From NCBI GenBank assembly GCA_003485325.1, contig DMZI01000068.1, positions 1-34,808 on the forward strand: a DNA stretch of 34,808 bases, read 5' to 3'. The DNA comes from Desulfotomaculum sp. (lineage in GTDB: Bacteria > Bacillota > Desulfotomaculia > Desulfotomaculales > Nap2-2B). The position numbers were made by a program, and so were the translations under genes. Under the pieces are notes generated by a model. The model saw only the letters and a program-made list of their open reading frames with translations. It was not told where the DNA came from and searched no databases. Positions within the stretch are counted from its first letter, which is position 1. The number at the start of each line of letters is the position of its first letter. Shown piece by piece: positions 17,644 through 24,506 of this stretch.

Positions 17644-17658
17644 GTGGGCTACGCCCAC
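17644..17658 (-). other. Second stem-loop upstream of malQ, terminator-like on the minus strand
   Basis: GTGGGC, a three-base loop and GCCCAC form a perfect 6-bp stem. On the minus strand TTTAGTTTT follows. It stands 52 bases upstream of the stronger terminator in the same direction. Alternatively it belongs to the 5' region of the plus-strand family gene at 17777. Confidence 0.35.
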
Positions 17659-17776
17659 AAACCAATTATCAGTCAGGATAAGCTAATTCAATTAAATTTA
17701 CACCGGAATAGGAAAATGCGTTACCGATCCTGTATAATGTTTAGCGTCCAAACCAAAATACAACAGGAGGCAACGC

Positions 17777-18355
17777 ATGGATACATTATTACATAAGCTG
17801 GGTGGAATTATCAAGGGAAGTATTGAAGGATTTGACCGTATTGTTTTTAAAGGGATTCTCCGTCCTATCGCTTATGCTGCAGGAATGCAAGTTTTTCTTC
17901 GCGGGCGCGGTCTGCTTAATAAAAATTACAAAGACTGGGTGACAGAACAGTCTGCGGCAATCATCGAAACTGCCAATCAGTATTGCAGGGAGAACTGTGG
18001 TATGGCTATCCAATATATTCCATCATGCCATGAACGCAAAGAGGAATTAGCGCACATACAGCAGAAGAAAGCAGGAATCGAAAGCGGATTGATTGGGGTA
18101 TGGTCCTGTATGGAATCCTGTAGCACTTACCGTTCAACCTATGATGCCGCTGCAGGCTGCCCGCAATTGCGTTCGGAAAACTCCCGGTGCAAACACCTGT
18201 ATTTTTATTGCGATCATCCGGATTACGGCTTCAAGAGTATACGTCTTCAGACATGGTCTCCTTACAGTATACAGATAGCATTGAACGGACGGGAGTGGTT
18301 ACGTCGGTCATTGGACAAAGAAAAATGCGCCTTTACTTTATTTTTTGATAACTTT
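17777..18355 (+). pseudogene. 3'-truncated member of an uncharacterised, dispersed protein family
   Basis: The ORF starts with ATG after a strong AGGAGG (seven-base spacing) and TATAAT at 17733-17738. Its start pattern is GFDRIVFKGILRPIAYAAGM. Later blocks are GLIGVWSCMESCSTYRSTYD, CKHLYFYCDHPDYGFKSIRLQ and IQIALNGREWLRRSLDKE. I recall this arrangement from a family of about 420-500 residues with no assigned function, often present in several copies per genome. From about 18356 the open frame simply reads the antisense of the SWIM gene, so the C-terminal half is missing. The same N-terminal pattern recurs on the minus strand at 21270-21589. It could be a remnant of a mobile-element gene, but no catalytic motif supports that. 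Confidence 0.6.
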
Positions 18356-18364
18356 CAAGGTGAG

Positions 18365-20095
18365 TTAAAGTCTTGTTTTCAGGAGTTCTTCCCGGAAGGC
18401 GGGTTTTCTTGGGTAAGCTTCAAGAATATCTGCTGACAACCGGCGGGCGTCTTCCTTGCCGCCGATTTCCGCAAGCAGCCTGATGCAAGAGCAGACCTCC
18501 TGATAGTCCCTCCTATTTTTTGCAATTTTAGCTTCATTAAGGATATATTCAACAAAAATCTGATAAACCTCGTCGCTGAAAGCAGGGAGCAGATGCTTGT
18601 AATATTCCATTATATAGAAAGGCTCGGTTTTGACATAGTCGAGGAGTTTATGCAATTCATTTTCCTCAATTAGTATTTTTGTATAGTTGCCGCTATAGTC
18701 TTTCTGGTTTTCAAGGCTTTTGATTATATCGGGATAGACTGATGCCCATTCATCTTTGGAATAAGTCGATTTTAATTTTAGATAGTAATCGAAACTGCCG
18801 GCTGCAATAAACTCTTCGGCGATGGAGCGCTGTTTTTCAAGTTGGCCGGCGAGCCTGTATGTTTCATACCGTAATTCTTTCCATTTATTAATAAGGCCCT
18901 GCATTCCCCTGTCATATTGCTCGCCTTCAAGGGCCAGCTTTTCAGCGAGGCCGTATTCTTTTTTAGACAACGCTTTTTTGACAGCCATTTCCCTGAAAAA
19001 GGAAAAGCCAATGTTTTGCTCCATAAACTTTTTTGCGCTGATTTCACCTTCGTGCTCAAGAAGCAGTTGATAGCGGATCATTGCTATCCTTTCCGCCAGG
19101 TGTTGAGAACTCCATGAATCGTCAAGTTCATCGGTGAATGAATCAAGGTGTTTTTCAAAAGTCTTCCTTCGTTCCGTATTATCGGTAAGTTGTGAGGAGG
19201 CTTCCAACAGGTCCAGTTTCCAGTCGGTCCAGCCTTCGTAAATATTATTCGACGACTCCGAGAGGATTTTCTGAAAAACATACTCCGATATATCAGCGGG
19301 CATATCTATCCCGGCCAACTCTTGAAGGGCCGAGATTGATTCTTCAATAACAGCGCCGATGTCTCCATAGGAATCATCGGCTGACTGCAGCAGCGGGACC
19401 ATCTCATGAAGAATGCACAAATACAGGTTCGCCGCTCTTGTATAATCATTGTCTTCTGCTGCTTGCTGCGCCCTTTCAAACGCCATCTTGGCGCCTTCTG
19501 TGGCGCCGTAAGTTTCACTGTATGAAATAAAACCGTGCCTGTCCGTATGCTGTCTGATACAACTCCGAATAAGCGCGATACAGTTTTTACATTCCTGCTC
19601 AATGTCTCCGGCGCCGAATTCAAGTTCAACCTTGCGGCCTATTTGATCATTTTCGACGGACAGGGAAACCAGGAACTGAACCAGCTTGTCCTTTGACTGT
19701 GAAGAAATTATTGATACAAATCTATCATATGGAGATTCCTTGGCTGAAGGAGATTTTTTCTTGCTTTTAACGGGACTGGCGGTCATTTCAACTGCCGAGC
19801 CGATTGTTTCACAGTCCTTTCCCTGTTCCAGCATTTGCCTGAGCGCATAGAACACGGCAACTTCATGTTTACATAAAGGTCCCATGTCATACGGGCAGTT
19901 ACAGCTGGAATACGCTATATTATTATCGCCGTCAATTTCAACTTCAACGGTATAGTCATCAGTACCCTCAACAATGGCGATATAGGAATTCTCATCTTCT
20001 TTGACAAGGGAACTTATATTGTCATTCTGAAAATAATCCCATCCGCGATCGAGTATTTTATTGGCTATGTGTTCTTCAAAATCAAAAAGATTCAT
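18365..20095 (-). CDS. SWIM zinc-finger protein
   Basis: The 576-residue protein has an N-terminal SWIM domain. The putative zinc ligands are the two Cys of SSCNCPYD and the Cys and His of GPLCKHEVAVF, near residues 63-78. SWIM domains occur in DNA-, RNA- or protein-binding contexts. The remaining 450 residues are acidic and helical and contain repeat-like helical hairpins (for example AFERAQQAAEDNDYTRAANLYL), consistent with a TPR-like scaffold. The function is unknown. The start ATG follows GGGAGG seven bases upstream. The gene lies 70 bases downstream of hicB and may share its transcript. Its 3' end abuts the truncated family gene. Confidence 0.85.
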   Translation of the reverse strand: MNLFDFEEHIANKILDRGWDYFQNDNISSLVKEDENSYIAIVEGTDDYTVEVEIDGDNNIAYSSCNCPYDMGPLCKHEVAVFYALRQMLEQGKDCETIGSAVEMTASPVKSKKKSPSAKESPYDRFVSIISSQSKDKLVQFLVSLSVENDQIGRKVELEFGAGDIEQECKNCIALIRSCIRQHTDRHGFISYSETYGATEGAKMAFERAQQAAEDNDYTRAANLYLCILHEMVPLLQSADDSYGDIGAVIEESISALQELAGIDMPADISEYVFQKILSESSNNIYEGWTDWKLDLLEASSQLTDNTERRKTFEKHLDSFTDELDDSWSSQHLAERIAMIRYQLLLEHEGEISAKKFMEQNIGFSFFREMAVKKALSKKEYGLAEKLALEGEQYDRGMQGLINKWKELRYETYRLAGQLEKQRSIAEEFIAAGSFDYYLKLKSTYSKDEWASVYPDIIKSLENQKDYSGNYTKILIEENELHKLLDYVKTEPFYIMEYYKHLLPAFSDEVYQIFVEYILNEAKIAKNRRDYQEVCSCIRLLAEIGGKEDARRLSADILEAYPRKPAFREELLKTRL

Positions 20096-20157
20096 GGTGT
20101 TCCTCCCTGGCCAAATGATTGACCTGTTTTAGATGTGTTCTATAAGCATTACAGGGG

Positions 20158-20180
20158 GCAGCCGGTTAAGGCTGCTTTTT
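20158..20180 (+). terminator. Stem-loop across the hicB stop, terminator-like on the plus strand
   Basis: GCAGCC, loop GGTTAA and GGCTGC form a perfect stem followed by five T's on the plus strand. No plus-strand gene ends here. On the minus strand, the direction of hicB and the SWIM gene, no T run follows. The stem covers the hicB stop codon and could instead separate hicB from the SWIM gene by affecting RNA stability. Confidence 0.35.
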
Positions 20181-20570
20181 GATATCAAGACGGCTTTTTA
20201 AAGCATCTTGCAGTATTTGCGAAAAATTAACACCGGCCTTTTCAGCTTTAGCATTCAACCAACTTGGAATACTTAATGTCTTTTTAACTGCGCGGTTATC
20301 ATTTTCACGTCGGTATTCTGTAGTGTCAGCATCAATTAAACTGATAAAGCTGTTTGATTCGTAAACTATTATTTTTGGATCGCTTGGTTCCGGAATTGGT
20401 TCGTTTTTATTCTCAGCATCACAAAGCCACATAGATATAGCATCTCGTACCATATCTATAGCATCGATGAGTGTTTCGCCACAGGTAAAGCACCCTGGCA
20501 AGTCGGGAACCGCTACGTTATAGGTGTTTTCTTCCAAGGTAAATATGGCTGGATAAATATATTTGGCCAT
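20166..20570 (-). CDS. hicB: HicB family antitoxin
   Basis: HicB neutralises the HicA RNase and represses the operon. The N-terminal HicB fold is seen in YPAIFTLEENTYNVAVPDLPGCFTCGET followed by the helix DAIDMVRDAISMWL, a degraded RNase H-like domain. The C-terminal segment KKTLSIPSWLNAKAEKAG with NFSQILQDAL looks like a ribbon-helix-helix DNA-binding domain. The ATG at 20570 gives 134 residues and has AAGGAG eight bases upstream; a GTG three codons earlier overlaps that ribosome site. The order hicA then hicB is the usual one. Confidence 0.85.
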   Translation of the reverse strand: MAKYIYPAIFTLEENTYNVAVPDLPGCFTCGETLIDAIDMVRDAISMWLCDAENKNEPIPEPSDPKIIVYESNSFISLIDADTTEYRRENDNRAVKKTLSIPSWLNAKAEKAGVNFSQILQDALKSRLDIKKQP

Positions 20571-20618
20571 GATTTCCACTCCTTTCGGTCTGTTAATATG
20601 TAAACTCTCAACCGGGGC

Positions 20619-20801
20619 TTATTTCAGCCCCGCAATTTTGAGGATGCTGTTTATTGTGCCTGTCGGGATGTCCTTACGGTGTCTAGGTATCGGAATTTTT
20701 ATGCCGGGTTTATCTGGATTGGTGGCTAGGTGGCGCTTTCTGCCTTCTTCTATGTGCCATCCGTTTTCTTTTAGAAGTTTCAGGACTGCCCGTTCGGTCA
20801 T
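20619..20801 (-). CDS. hicA: HicA family toxin (mRNA interferase), with a changed active-site region
   Basis: HicA is a small double-stranded-RNA-binding-fold toxin that cleaves mRNA. The 60-residue protein matches the family over its whole length: KLLKENGWHIEEG, NPDKPGIKIPIPRH and the C-terminal PTGTINSILKIAGLK. Family members usually have the catalytic His as the H in GSH or GKH just before this NP block. Here the stretch reads GRKRHLATNP, so by my ungapped alignment the His is displaced by one residue and Arg stands in its place. The toxin may therefore be weakened or use the shifted His. The ATG follows AGAGGTG by seven bases and a clean promoter lies upstream. Confidence 0.85.
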   Translation of the reverse strand: MTERAVLKLLKENGWHIEEGRKRHLATNPDKPGIKIPIPRHRKDIPTGTINSILKIAGLK

Positions 20802-20826
20802 TCGGGCTCACCTCTTTTAGAATTAC

Positions 20827-20855
20827 ATTATATTACGTAATATTACGTATATCAA
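20827..20855 (-). promoter_or_regulatory. hicAB promoter with an operator palindrome in the spacer
   Basis: On the minus strand TTGATA (20855-20850) and TATAAT (20832-20827) are separated by exactly 17 bases. The spacer contains the perfect 16-bp palindrome TACGTAATATTACGTA at 20834-20849, which is a likely binding site for the HicB ribbon-helix-helix domain. The predicted start near 20820 gives a leader of about 19 bases. Confidence 0.75.
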
Positions 20856-21001
20856 GAGGGATAAAGAACTGGGTTGCTTAAGAATGTGGTAAAAAGGACA
20901 ATGACGACTTAAACTTACCCGGGATTATGCAAGGAAATTGTCTTAACCTGAATACTGAATACAGCTAAGCAAAAAAGTTTTTGTTGCCTAAAAGAAAACA
21001 T

Positions 21002-21036
21002 AAAGGCCGGGGGCGTACATCCGGCTTTTCGTTTTT
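21002..21036. terminator. Terminator-like hairpin
   Basis: AAAGGCCGG (21002-21010) pairs with CCGGCTTTT (21021-21029) with one G-U pair. On the plus strand CGTTTTT follows; on the minus strand ATGTTTTCTTTT follows. It may once have ended the decayed family gene on the minus strand. Confidence 0.4.
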
Positions 21037-21105
21037 AAAGTAGGTAAGCAATGGCCGTGATGCGTGGACATGTGAAACATAGTTGATGTCGGGGAGGTGG
21101 GGTGA

Positions 21106-21250
21106 TACCAAGTTGTACCCGGGCTTGAAAAAACGTCAGACGCCGAGGATGTCAAATCCCGTTGGATCACGCCGGTTCTTGATAAGCTCTGGGAAAATGA
21201 TGATGTCATCAACCGCATAGTCAGCGATAACCCGTTTGTTCGCCGAGCGG
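21106..21250 (+). pseudogene. Unidentified coding-like fragment
   Basis: After a stop codon at 21103-21105 the plus frame reads a charged, protein-like segment including EKTSDAEDVKSR, ITPVLDKLWENDDV and VSDNPFVRRAG. It has no start or ribosome site and then runs into antisense of the family fragment. I do not recognise it. It could be a piece of an inserted gene or chance. Confidence 0.2.
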
Positions 21251-21269
21251 GAACTGTCGCTAGTTGCGA

Positions 21270-21589
21270 GTCGGAAAAGAAGGATAACTGGTCTTTGATG
21301 CGCTCTCCCTTGCGAAATGCCTTGATCTTTCTGATGAATTCGATCTCAAGATCATTTTCCCTGGCCAATGTCTCTGTATGAGAGCGAATTTCTTCTCTTA
21401 AGGCATTGGCGAATTCCGGATAGCCTGTCTGCCGGCAGGCAGGTCGAAGATTTTAATCTTGTTGGCGTTGAGAAAAGAGGTCATTCCAGCGTCGAAACAC
21501 CATCCTGGAAGGATACCTTGGATAACAAACCGGTCATAGCTGGAGATAACTCCTGCTATTTGATCTTTGTAACGTTCTGTAAGTAACAT
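21270..21589 (-). pseudogene. Second truncated copy of the uncharacterised dispersed family, frameshifted
   Basis: From the ATG at 21587-21589 the frame reads YKDQIAGVISSYDRFVIQGI, then AGMTSFLNANKIKIFD, the same start pattern as the copy at 17777. After FD a 20-bp palindrome (21423-21442) shifts the frame and creates an early stop. Removing those 20 bases restores FDYPEFANALREEIR followed by LARENDLEIEFIRKIKAF and KGERIKDQL. Past about 21280 family similarity ends and unrelated sequence follows, so the gene lacks most of its length. An imperfect inverted repeat lies just upstream. This is a decayed remnant. Confidence 0.65.
21423..21442. repeat. 20-bp palindromic element inserted in the family pseudogene
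   Basis: GCCTGTCTGCCGGCAGGCAG is a near-perfect palindrome centred on TGCCGGCA, with one mismatched pair in the outer arms. Its precise removal rebuilds the codons for FDYPEF, which indicates a recent insertion. Translated in one frame it gives LPAGRQ, a string that I recall as common in genomes carrying this type of palindrome. Confidence 0.7.
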
Positions 21590-21597
21590 TTTTACGT

Positions 21598-21638
21598 CTC
21601 CATGCTGAAAAGTTTTTTTGACTTATTTCGGCATGGAG
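21598..21638. repeat. Imperfect inverted repeat upstream of the family pseudogene
   Basis: CTCCATGCTGAAA (21598-21610) and TTTCGGCATGGAG (21626-21638) pair at 12 of 13 positions around a 15-base loop. It sits nine bases upstream of the pseudogene's ATG. It could be an element end, an operator or an RNA hairpin in the leader. Confidence 0.55.
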
Positions 21639-21742
21639 TGTTTAAATCCTTTTTGGTTCCGGCTTGTTCCGGGTTAGGATGTCATAGTCTAATCTCTTTT
21701 TCTGTTTCTTAAAATCATAAGTGATTATGAGCATCATATAGG

Positions 21743-21762
21743 GTGAATCATTGTGAATCATT
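21743..21762 (+). promoter_or_regulatory. Tandem 10-bp direct repeat next to the hpt promoter
   Basis: GTGAATCATT occurs twice back to back (21743-21752 and 21753-21762), one helical turn apart, ending one base before the -35 hexamer. The position suits an activator or repressor site. It does not look like the B. subtilis PurBox. Confidence 0.4.
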
Positions 21763-21763
21763 A

Positions 21764-21792
21764 TTGAAAGTGGATAATTTTCCTGTTATAAT
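21764..21792 (+). promoter_or_regulatory. Vegetative promoter of the hpt-pur operon
   Basis: TTGAAA (21764-21769) and TATAAT (21787-21792) are separated by 17 bases. The predicted start near 21799 leaves a leader of about 53 bases before hpt. I see no purine riboswitch in that leader. Confidence 0.65.
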
Positions 21793-21851
21793 TAATCGTC
21801 AGTTCTGTAGGGAAAAGTAGGTTTTGGGTGCTCTATCTGGAGTGAAACAGT

Positions 21852-22370
21852 TTGTCTTTAGGCCGGGTTTTGCTTGGCGAACGGGAAATACAGGATCGGG
21901 TGCGCAAACTCGGGGAAGAAATCTCCAGGGATTATGCCGGTTGTGAATTGTTACTGGTAGGAGTCCTCAAAGGAGCTTTTATTTTTTTGGCCGATCTTGC
22001 CCGCTGTCTGACAATCCCGGTCCGCCTGGATTTTATTACAGCGGCCAGTTATGGCGAATCGATGAGATCTTCTGAAAAAGTAGTCATCCTGAAAGACCTC
22101 GGAATAGATCTGAAAGACCGGCATGTTTTACTTGTGGAGGATATAATTGATACAGGCCTGACAATTGACATGCTGCTTGGCAATTTGGCCGGGCGAAATC
22201 CGGCAAGCCTTAAAACATGCGCCCTGCTGGACAAGCCGGATAGGCGCATGGTTGACGTAAAAGCAGATTACGTCGGTTTTGTCGTACCTGACGAGTATGT
22301 TGTAGGGTACGGTCTCGACTATCAGGATAACTACCGCTGCTTAAAAGATATTTACGTGCTGGGTAGCTGA
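21852..22370 (+). CDS. hpt: Hypoxanthine phosphoribosyltransferase
   Basis: Hpt salvages hypoxanthine, and often guanine, with PRPP to form IMP or GMP. The 172-residue protein has LLVGVLKGAFIFLADL near residue 36 and the PRPP-binding loop VLLVEDIIDTGLT near 93-105. It also has the C-terminal base-recognition block PDEYVVGYGLDYQDNYR. The start is TTG at 21852 with GGAGTG about nine bases upstream. It is the first gene after the operon promoter and lies 46 bases before guaA, so salvage and synthesis appear to be co-expressed. Confidence 0.92.
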   Translation: MSLGRVLLGEREIQDRVRKLGEEISRDYAGCELLLVGVLKGAFIFLADLARCLTIPVRLDFITAASYGESMRSSEKVVILKDLGIDLKDRHVLLVEDIIDTGLTIDMLLGNLAGRNPASLKTCALLDKPDRRMVDVKADYVGFVVPDEYVVGYGLDYQDNYRCLKDIYVLGS

Positions 22371-22416
22371 TGACCCGGCGCTTTATTTTGAAACCGGGTA
22401 TCCAACGGGAGGAAAT

Positions 22417-23958
22417 ATGCTGACTTTGGAAGAAGAGATGGTTATCGTTTTGGATTTCGGCGGACAATACAGCCACCTGATCGCCCGTCGGATCAGGGAG
22501 TGCAGCGTTTTTTGCGAAATGCTTCCCTACAACACTTCAATTGATTTAATTAAAGAAAAGAAACCGCGGGGAATAGTCTTCTCAGGGGGACCGGCAAGCG
22601 TTTACCAGCCTGACGCCCCTGTTTGTGATCCGGCTATTTACAGTCTGGGTATACCAATTTTGGGTATTTGCTACGGTCTGCAGCTGATGGTTTTACAGTT
22701 AGGGGGAACGGTTTCTCCTGCCAAACAAAGGGAGTTTGGCAAGACTGTTCTGGAAATATTGGTCAGGGACAAGCTTTTTGCCGGCCTTGAAGCTCAGGAA
22801 CAGTGCTGGATGAGCCACGGTGACAGAGTGGAAACTCCGCCGCCCGGTTTCGTAATCACAGGAAGTACATCCCAGGCGCCGGTGGCGGCAGCCAGCGACA
22901 ACAAAAGGGAAATTTACGGTGTGCAGTTTCATCCTGAGGTAATTCATACGCCAAAAGGCCAGGATATTCTGCGCAATTTTCTTTTTCAAATATGCGGGTG
23001 CAAAGGGCTGTGGACAACAGGTTCTTTTCTCCGGCTCTCTGCAGAAGAAGTCAGCAGACAGGTCGGGGAAGGAAGGGCAATCTGCGCTTTAAGCGGAGGT
23101 GTTGATTCTTCCGTGGCGGCTGTGCTTGTAAACCGCGTCATTGGCGAAAGGTTGACCTGCGTATTTGTCGATCACGGCCTATTGAGAAAAAATGAAGCCG
23201 GACAAGTTTTAAGCACCTTTAAAGAAAAATTTAAATTGAACGTGATCCATGTCGATGCTTCGGGACGTTTTCTTAATCGTTTAAAAGGAGTTTCTGATCC
23301 GGAAAGAAAGCGAAAAATTATTGGAGAGGAGTTCATCAGGGTGTTTGAAGAGGAGGCGGCCAAACTGGGCGAGGTTGATTTCCTTGTCCAGGGCACCCTA
23401 TATCCTGATGTTGTTGAAAGCGGCACTGCCACGGCAGCCGTTATTAAAAGCCACCATAATGTCGGCGGACTTCCTTCAAATATGCGGCTTAAAATTATTG
23501 AACCGCTGCGCTGGCTTTTCAAGGACGAGGTGAGGGTTGTTGGGGAAGGACTGGGCCTGCCGCAGGAAGTGGTCTGGCGTCAGCCTTTTCCCGGGCCCGG
23601 CCTGGCAATACGAATTATCGGGGAAGTTACTCCTGATAAACTGGAACTGCTGCGTGAAGCGGATGCAATAGTGACCTCCGAAATTCAGCGGGCGGGGCTG
23701 GACAGGGAAATCTGGCAGTATTTCGCAGTGCTCACGGACATGCGCAGCGTCGGCGTGATGGGCGATGAGCGGACATATACCAATACAGCCGTGGTAAGGG
23801 CTGTGACAAGTAATGACGCAATGACTGCGGACTGGGCGAGAATCCCTGATCATGTATTGGAAAGAATCTCTTCCCGCATAGTTAACGAGATAGCCGGCAT
23901 CAACAGGGTGGTTTATGATATTACCTCCAAACCGCCGTCCACTATTGAGTGGGAGTAA
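22417..23958 (+). CDS. guaA: GMP synthase (glutamine-hydrolysing)
   Basis: GuaA converts XMP to GMP using ATP and glutamine ammonia. Residues about 8-190 form the class I glutamine amidotransferase, with the catalytic Cys in GICYGLQLM and the His-Glu pair in VQFHPEVIHT. The ATP pyrophosphatase domain has the PP-loop LSGGVDSSVAAVL near residue 224. The C-terminal dimerisation domain ends in DITSKPPSTIEWE, the universal GuaA tail. 513 residues is normal. The ATG follows GGAGGAA. It sits in the purine operon, so the GMP branch is made together with the IMP pathway. Confidence 0.96.
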   Translation: MLTLEEEMVIVLDFGGQYSHLIARRIRECSVFCEMLPYNTSIDLIKEKKPRGIVFSGGPASVYQPDAPVCDPAIYSLGIPILGICYGLQLMVLQLGGTVSPAKQREFGKTVLEILVRDKLFAGLEAQEQCWMSHGDRVETPPPGFVITGSTSQAPVAAASDNKREIYGVQFHPEVIHTPKGQDILRNFLFQICGCKGLWTTGSFLRLSAEEVSRQVGEGRAICALSGGVDSSVAAVLVNRVIGERLTCVFVDHGLLRKNEAGQVLSTFKEKFKLNVIHVDASGRFLNRLKGVSDPERKRKIIGEEFIRVFEEEAAKLGEVDFLVQGTLYPDVVESGTATAAVIKSHHNVGGLPSNMRLKIIEPLRWLFKDEVRVVGEGLGLPQEVVWRQPFPGPGLAIRIIGEVTPDKLELLREADAIVTSEIQRAGLDREIWQYFAVLTDMRSVGVMGDERTYTNTAVVRAVTSNDAMTADWARIPDHVLERISSRIVNEIAGINRVVYDITSKPPSTIEWE

Positions 23959-23994
23959 ATAAAAAAATAACTGGTTAAGAAAAAGGTGAATAAA

Positions 23995-24474
23995 ATGACG
24001 GAACCGCTTGTCGGAATTGTAGTAGGCAGCGAATCTGATCTTCCTGTGGTTAAGGAAGCCTGCGAAATTCTTGATTTTTTAGGTATTATTCATGAACTGG
24101 TTGTTTCTTCCGCGCACCGTACCCCGCGTAAAACCGTTGAATATGCCAGTTCGGCGGCGGAACGCGGTTTGGCGGTAATTATCGCTGCCGCTGGGGGAGC
24201 GGCTCATTTGCCGGGTGTAATAGCCGCCTATACCACTTTGCCGGTAATTGGCCTTCCTATAAGTTCCGGGGCGTTAAATGGATTAGATGCGCTTTTTTCT
24301 ATCGTGCAGATGCCTTCAGGAGTGCCTGTAGCCACTGTTGCTATAAACGGCGCAAAGAATGCCGCACTTCTGGCCGGCCAGATCATCGGTATTTCAGACC
24401 TTTCCATCAGGGAAAAGATTAAGCAGTACAAAGAGGCTTTGGCTGCACGATTGGAAGAAAAGCCCACTCATTAA
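23995..24474 (+). CDS. purE: 5-(carboxyamino)imidazole ribonucleotide mutase (PurE)
   Basis: PurE moves the carboxylate of N5-CAIR to give CAIR in purine synthesis. The protein has 159 residues. Family blocks are GIVVGSESDLPVVKEA, SSAHRTPRKT, AAAGGAAHLPGVIAAYT and GLPISSGALNGLDAL. I start at the ATG at 23995, because AAAGGTG lies seven bases upstream and an in-frame GTG at 23986 overlaps that site. PurK, its usual partner, is not next to it in this window; either it is encoded elsewhere or this organism uses CO2 directly. Confidence 0.94.
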   Translation: MTEPLVGIVVGSESDLPVVKEACEILDFLGIIHELVVSSAHRTPRKTVEYASSAAERGLAVIIAAAGGAAHLPGVIAAYTTLPVIGLPISSGALNGLDALFSIVQMPSGVPVATVAINGAKNAALLAGQIIGISDLSIREKIKQYKEALAARLEEKPTH

Positions 24475-24506
24475 AATGATCTTTTGTGAAGGGATTGAAG
24501 GAGAAA

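Larger units (their letters stand above)
20856..21257. other. Gene-poor stretch between hicAB and the decayed family gene
   Basis: No complete gene is visible. It holds a hairpin with flanking T run (21002-21036) and a plus-strand open segment (21106-21250) of unknown origin. A long minus-strand ORF across it is a chimera of the family fragment and antisense sequence. Confidence 0.5.

Noticed and set aside
20988..21368. 126-codon minus-strand ORF as a gene
   Set aside because: Only its first 30 or so residues belong to the decayed family gene. The rest looks like chance translation, low in coding character.
21793..21851. Purine riboswitch in the hpt leader
   Set aside because: The leader is only about 53 bases and shows neither the conserved junction bases nor a three-way helix arrangement.
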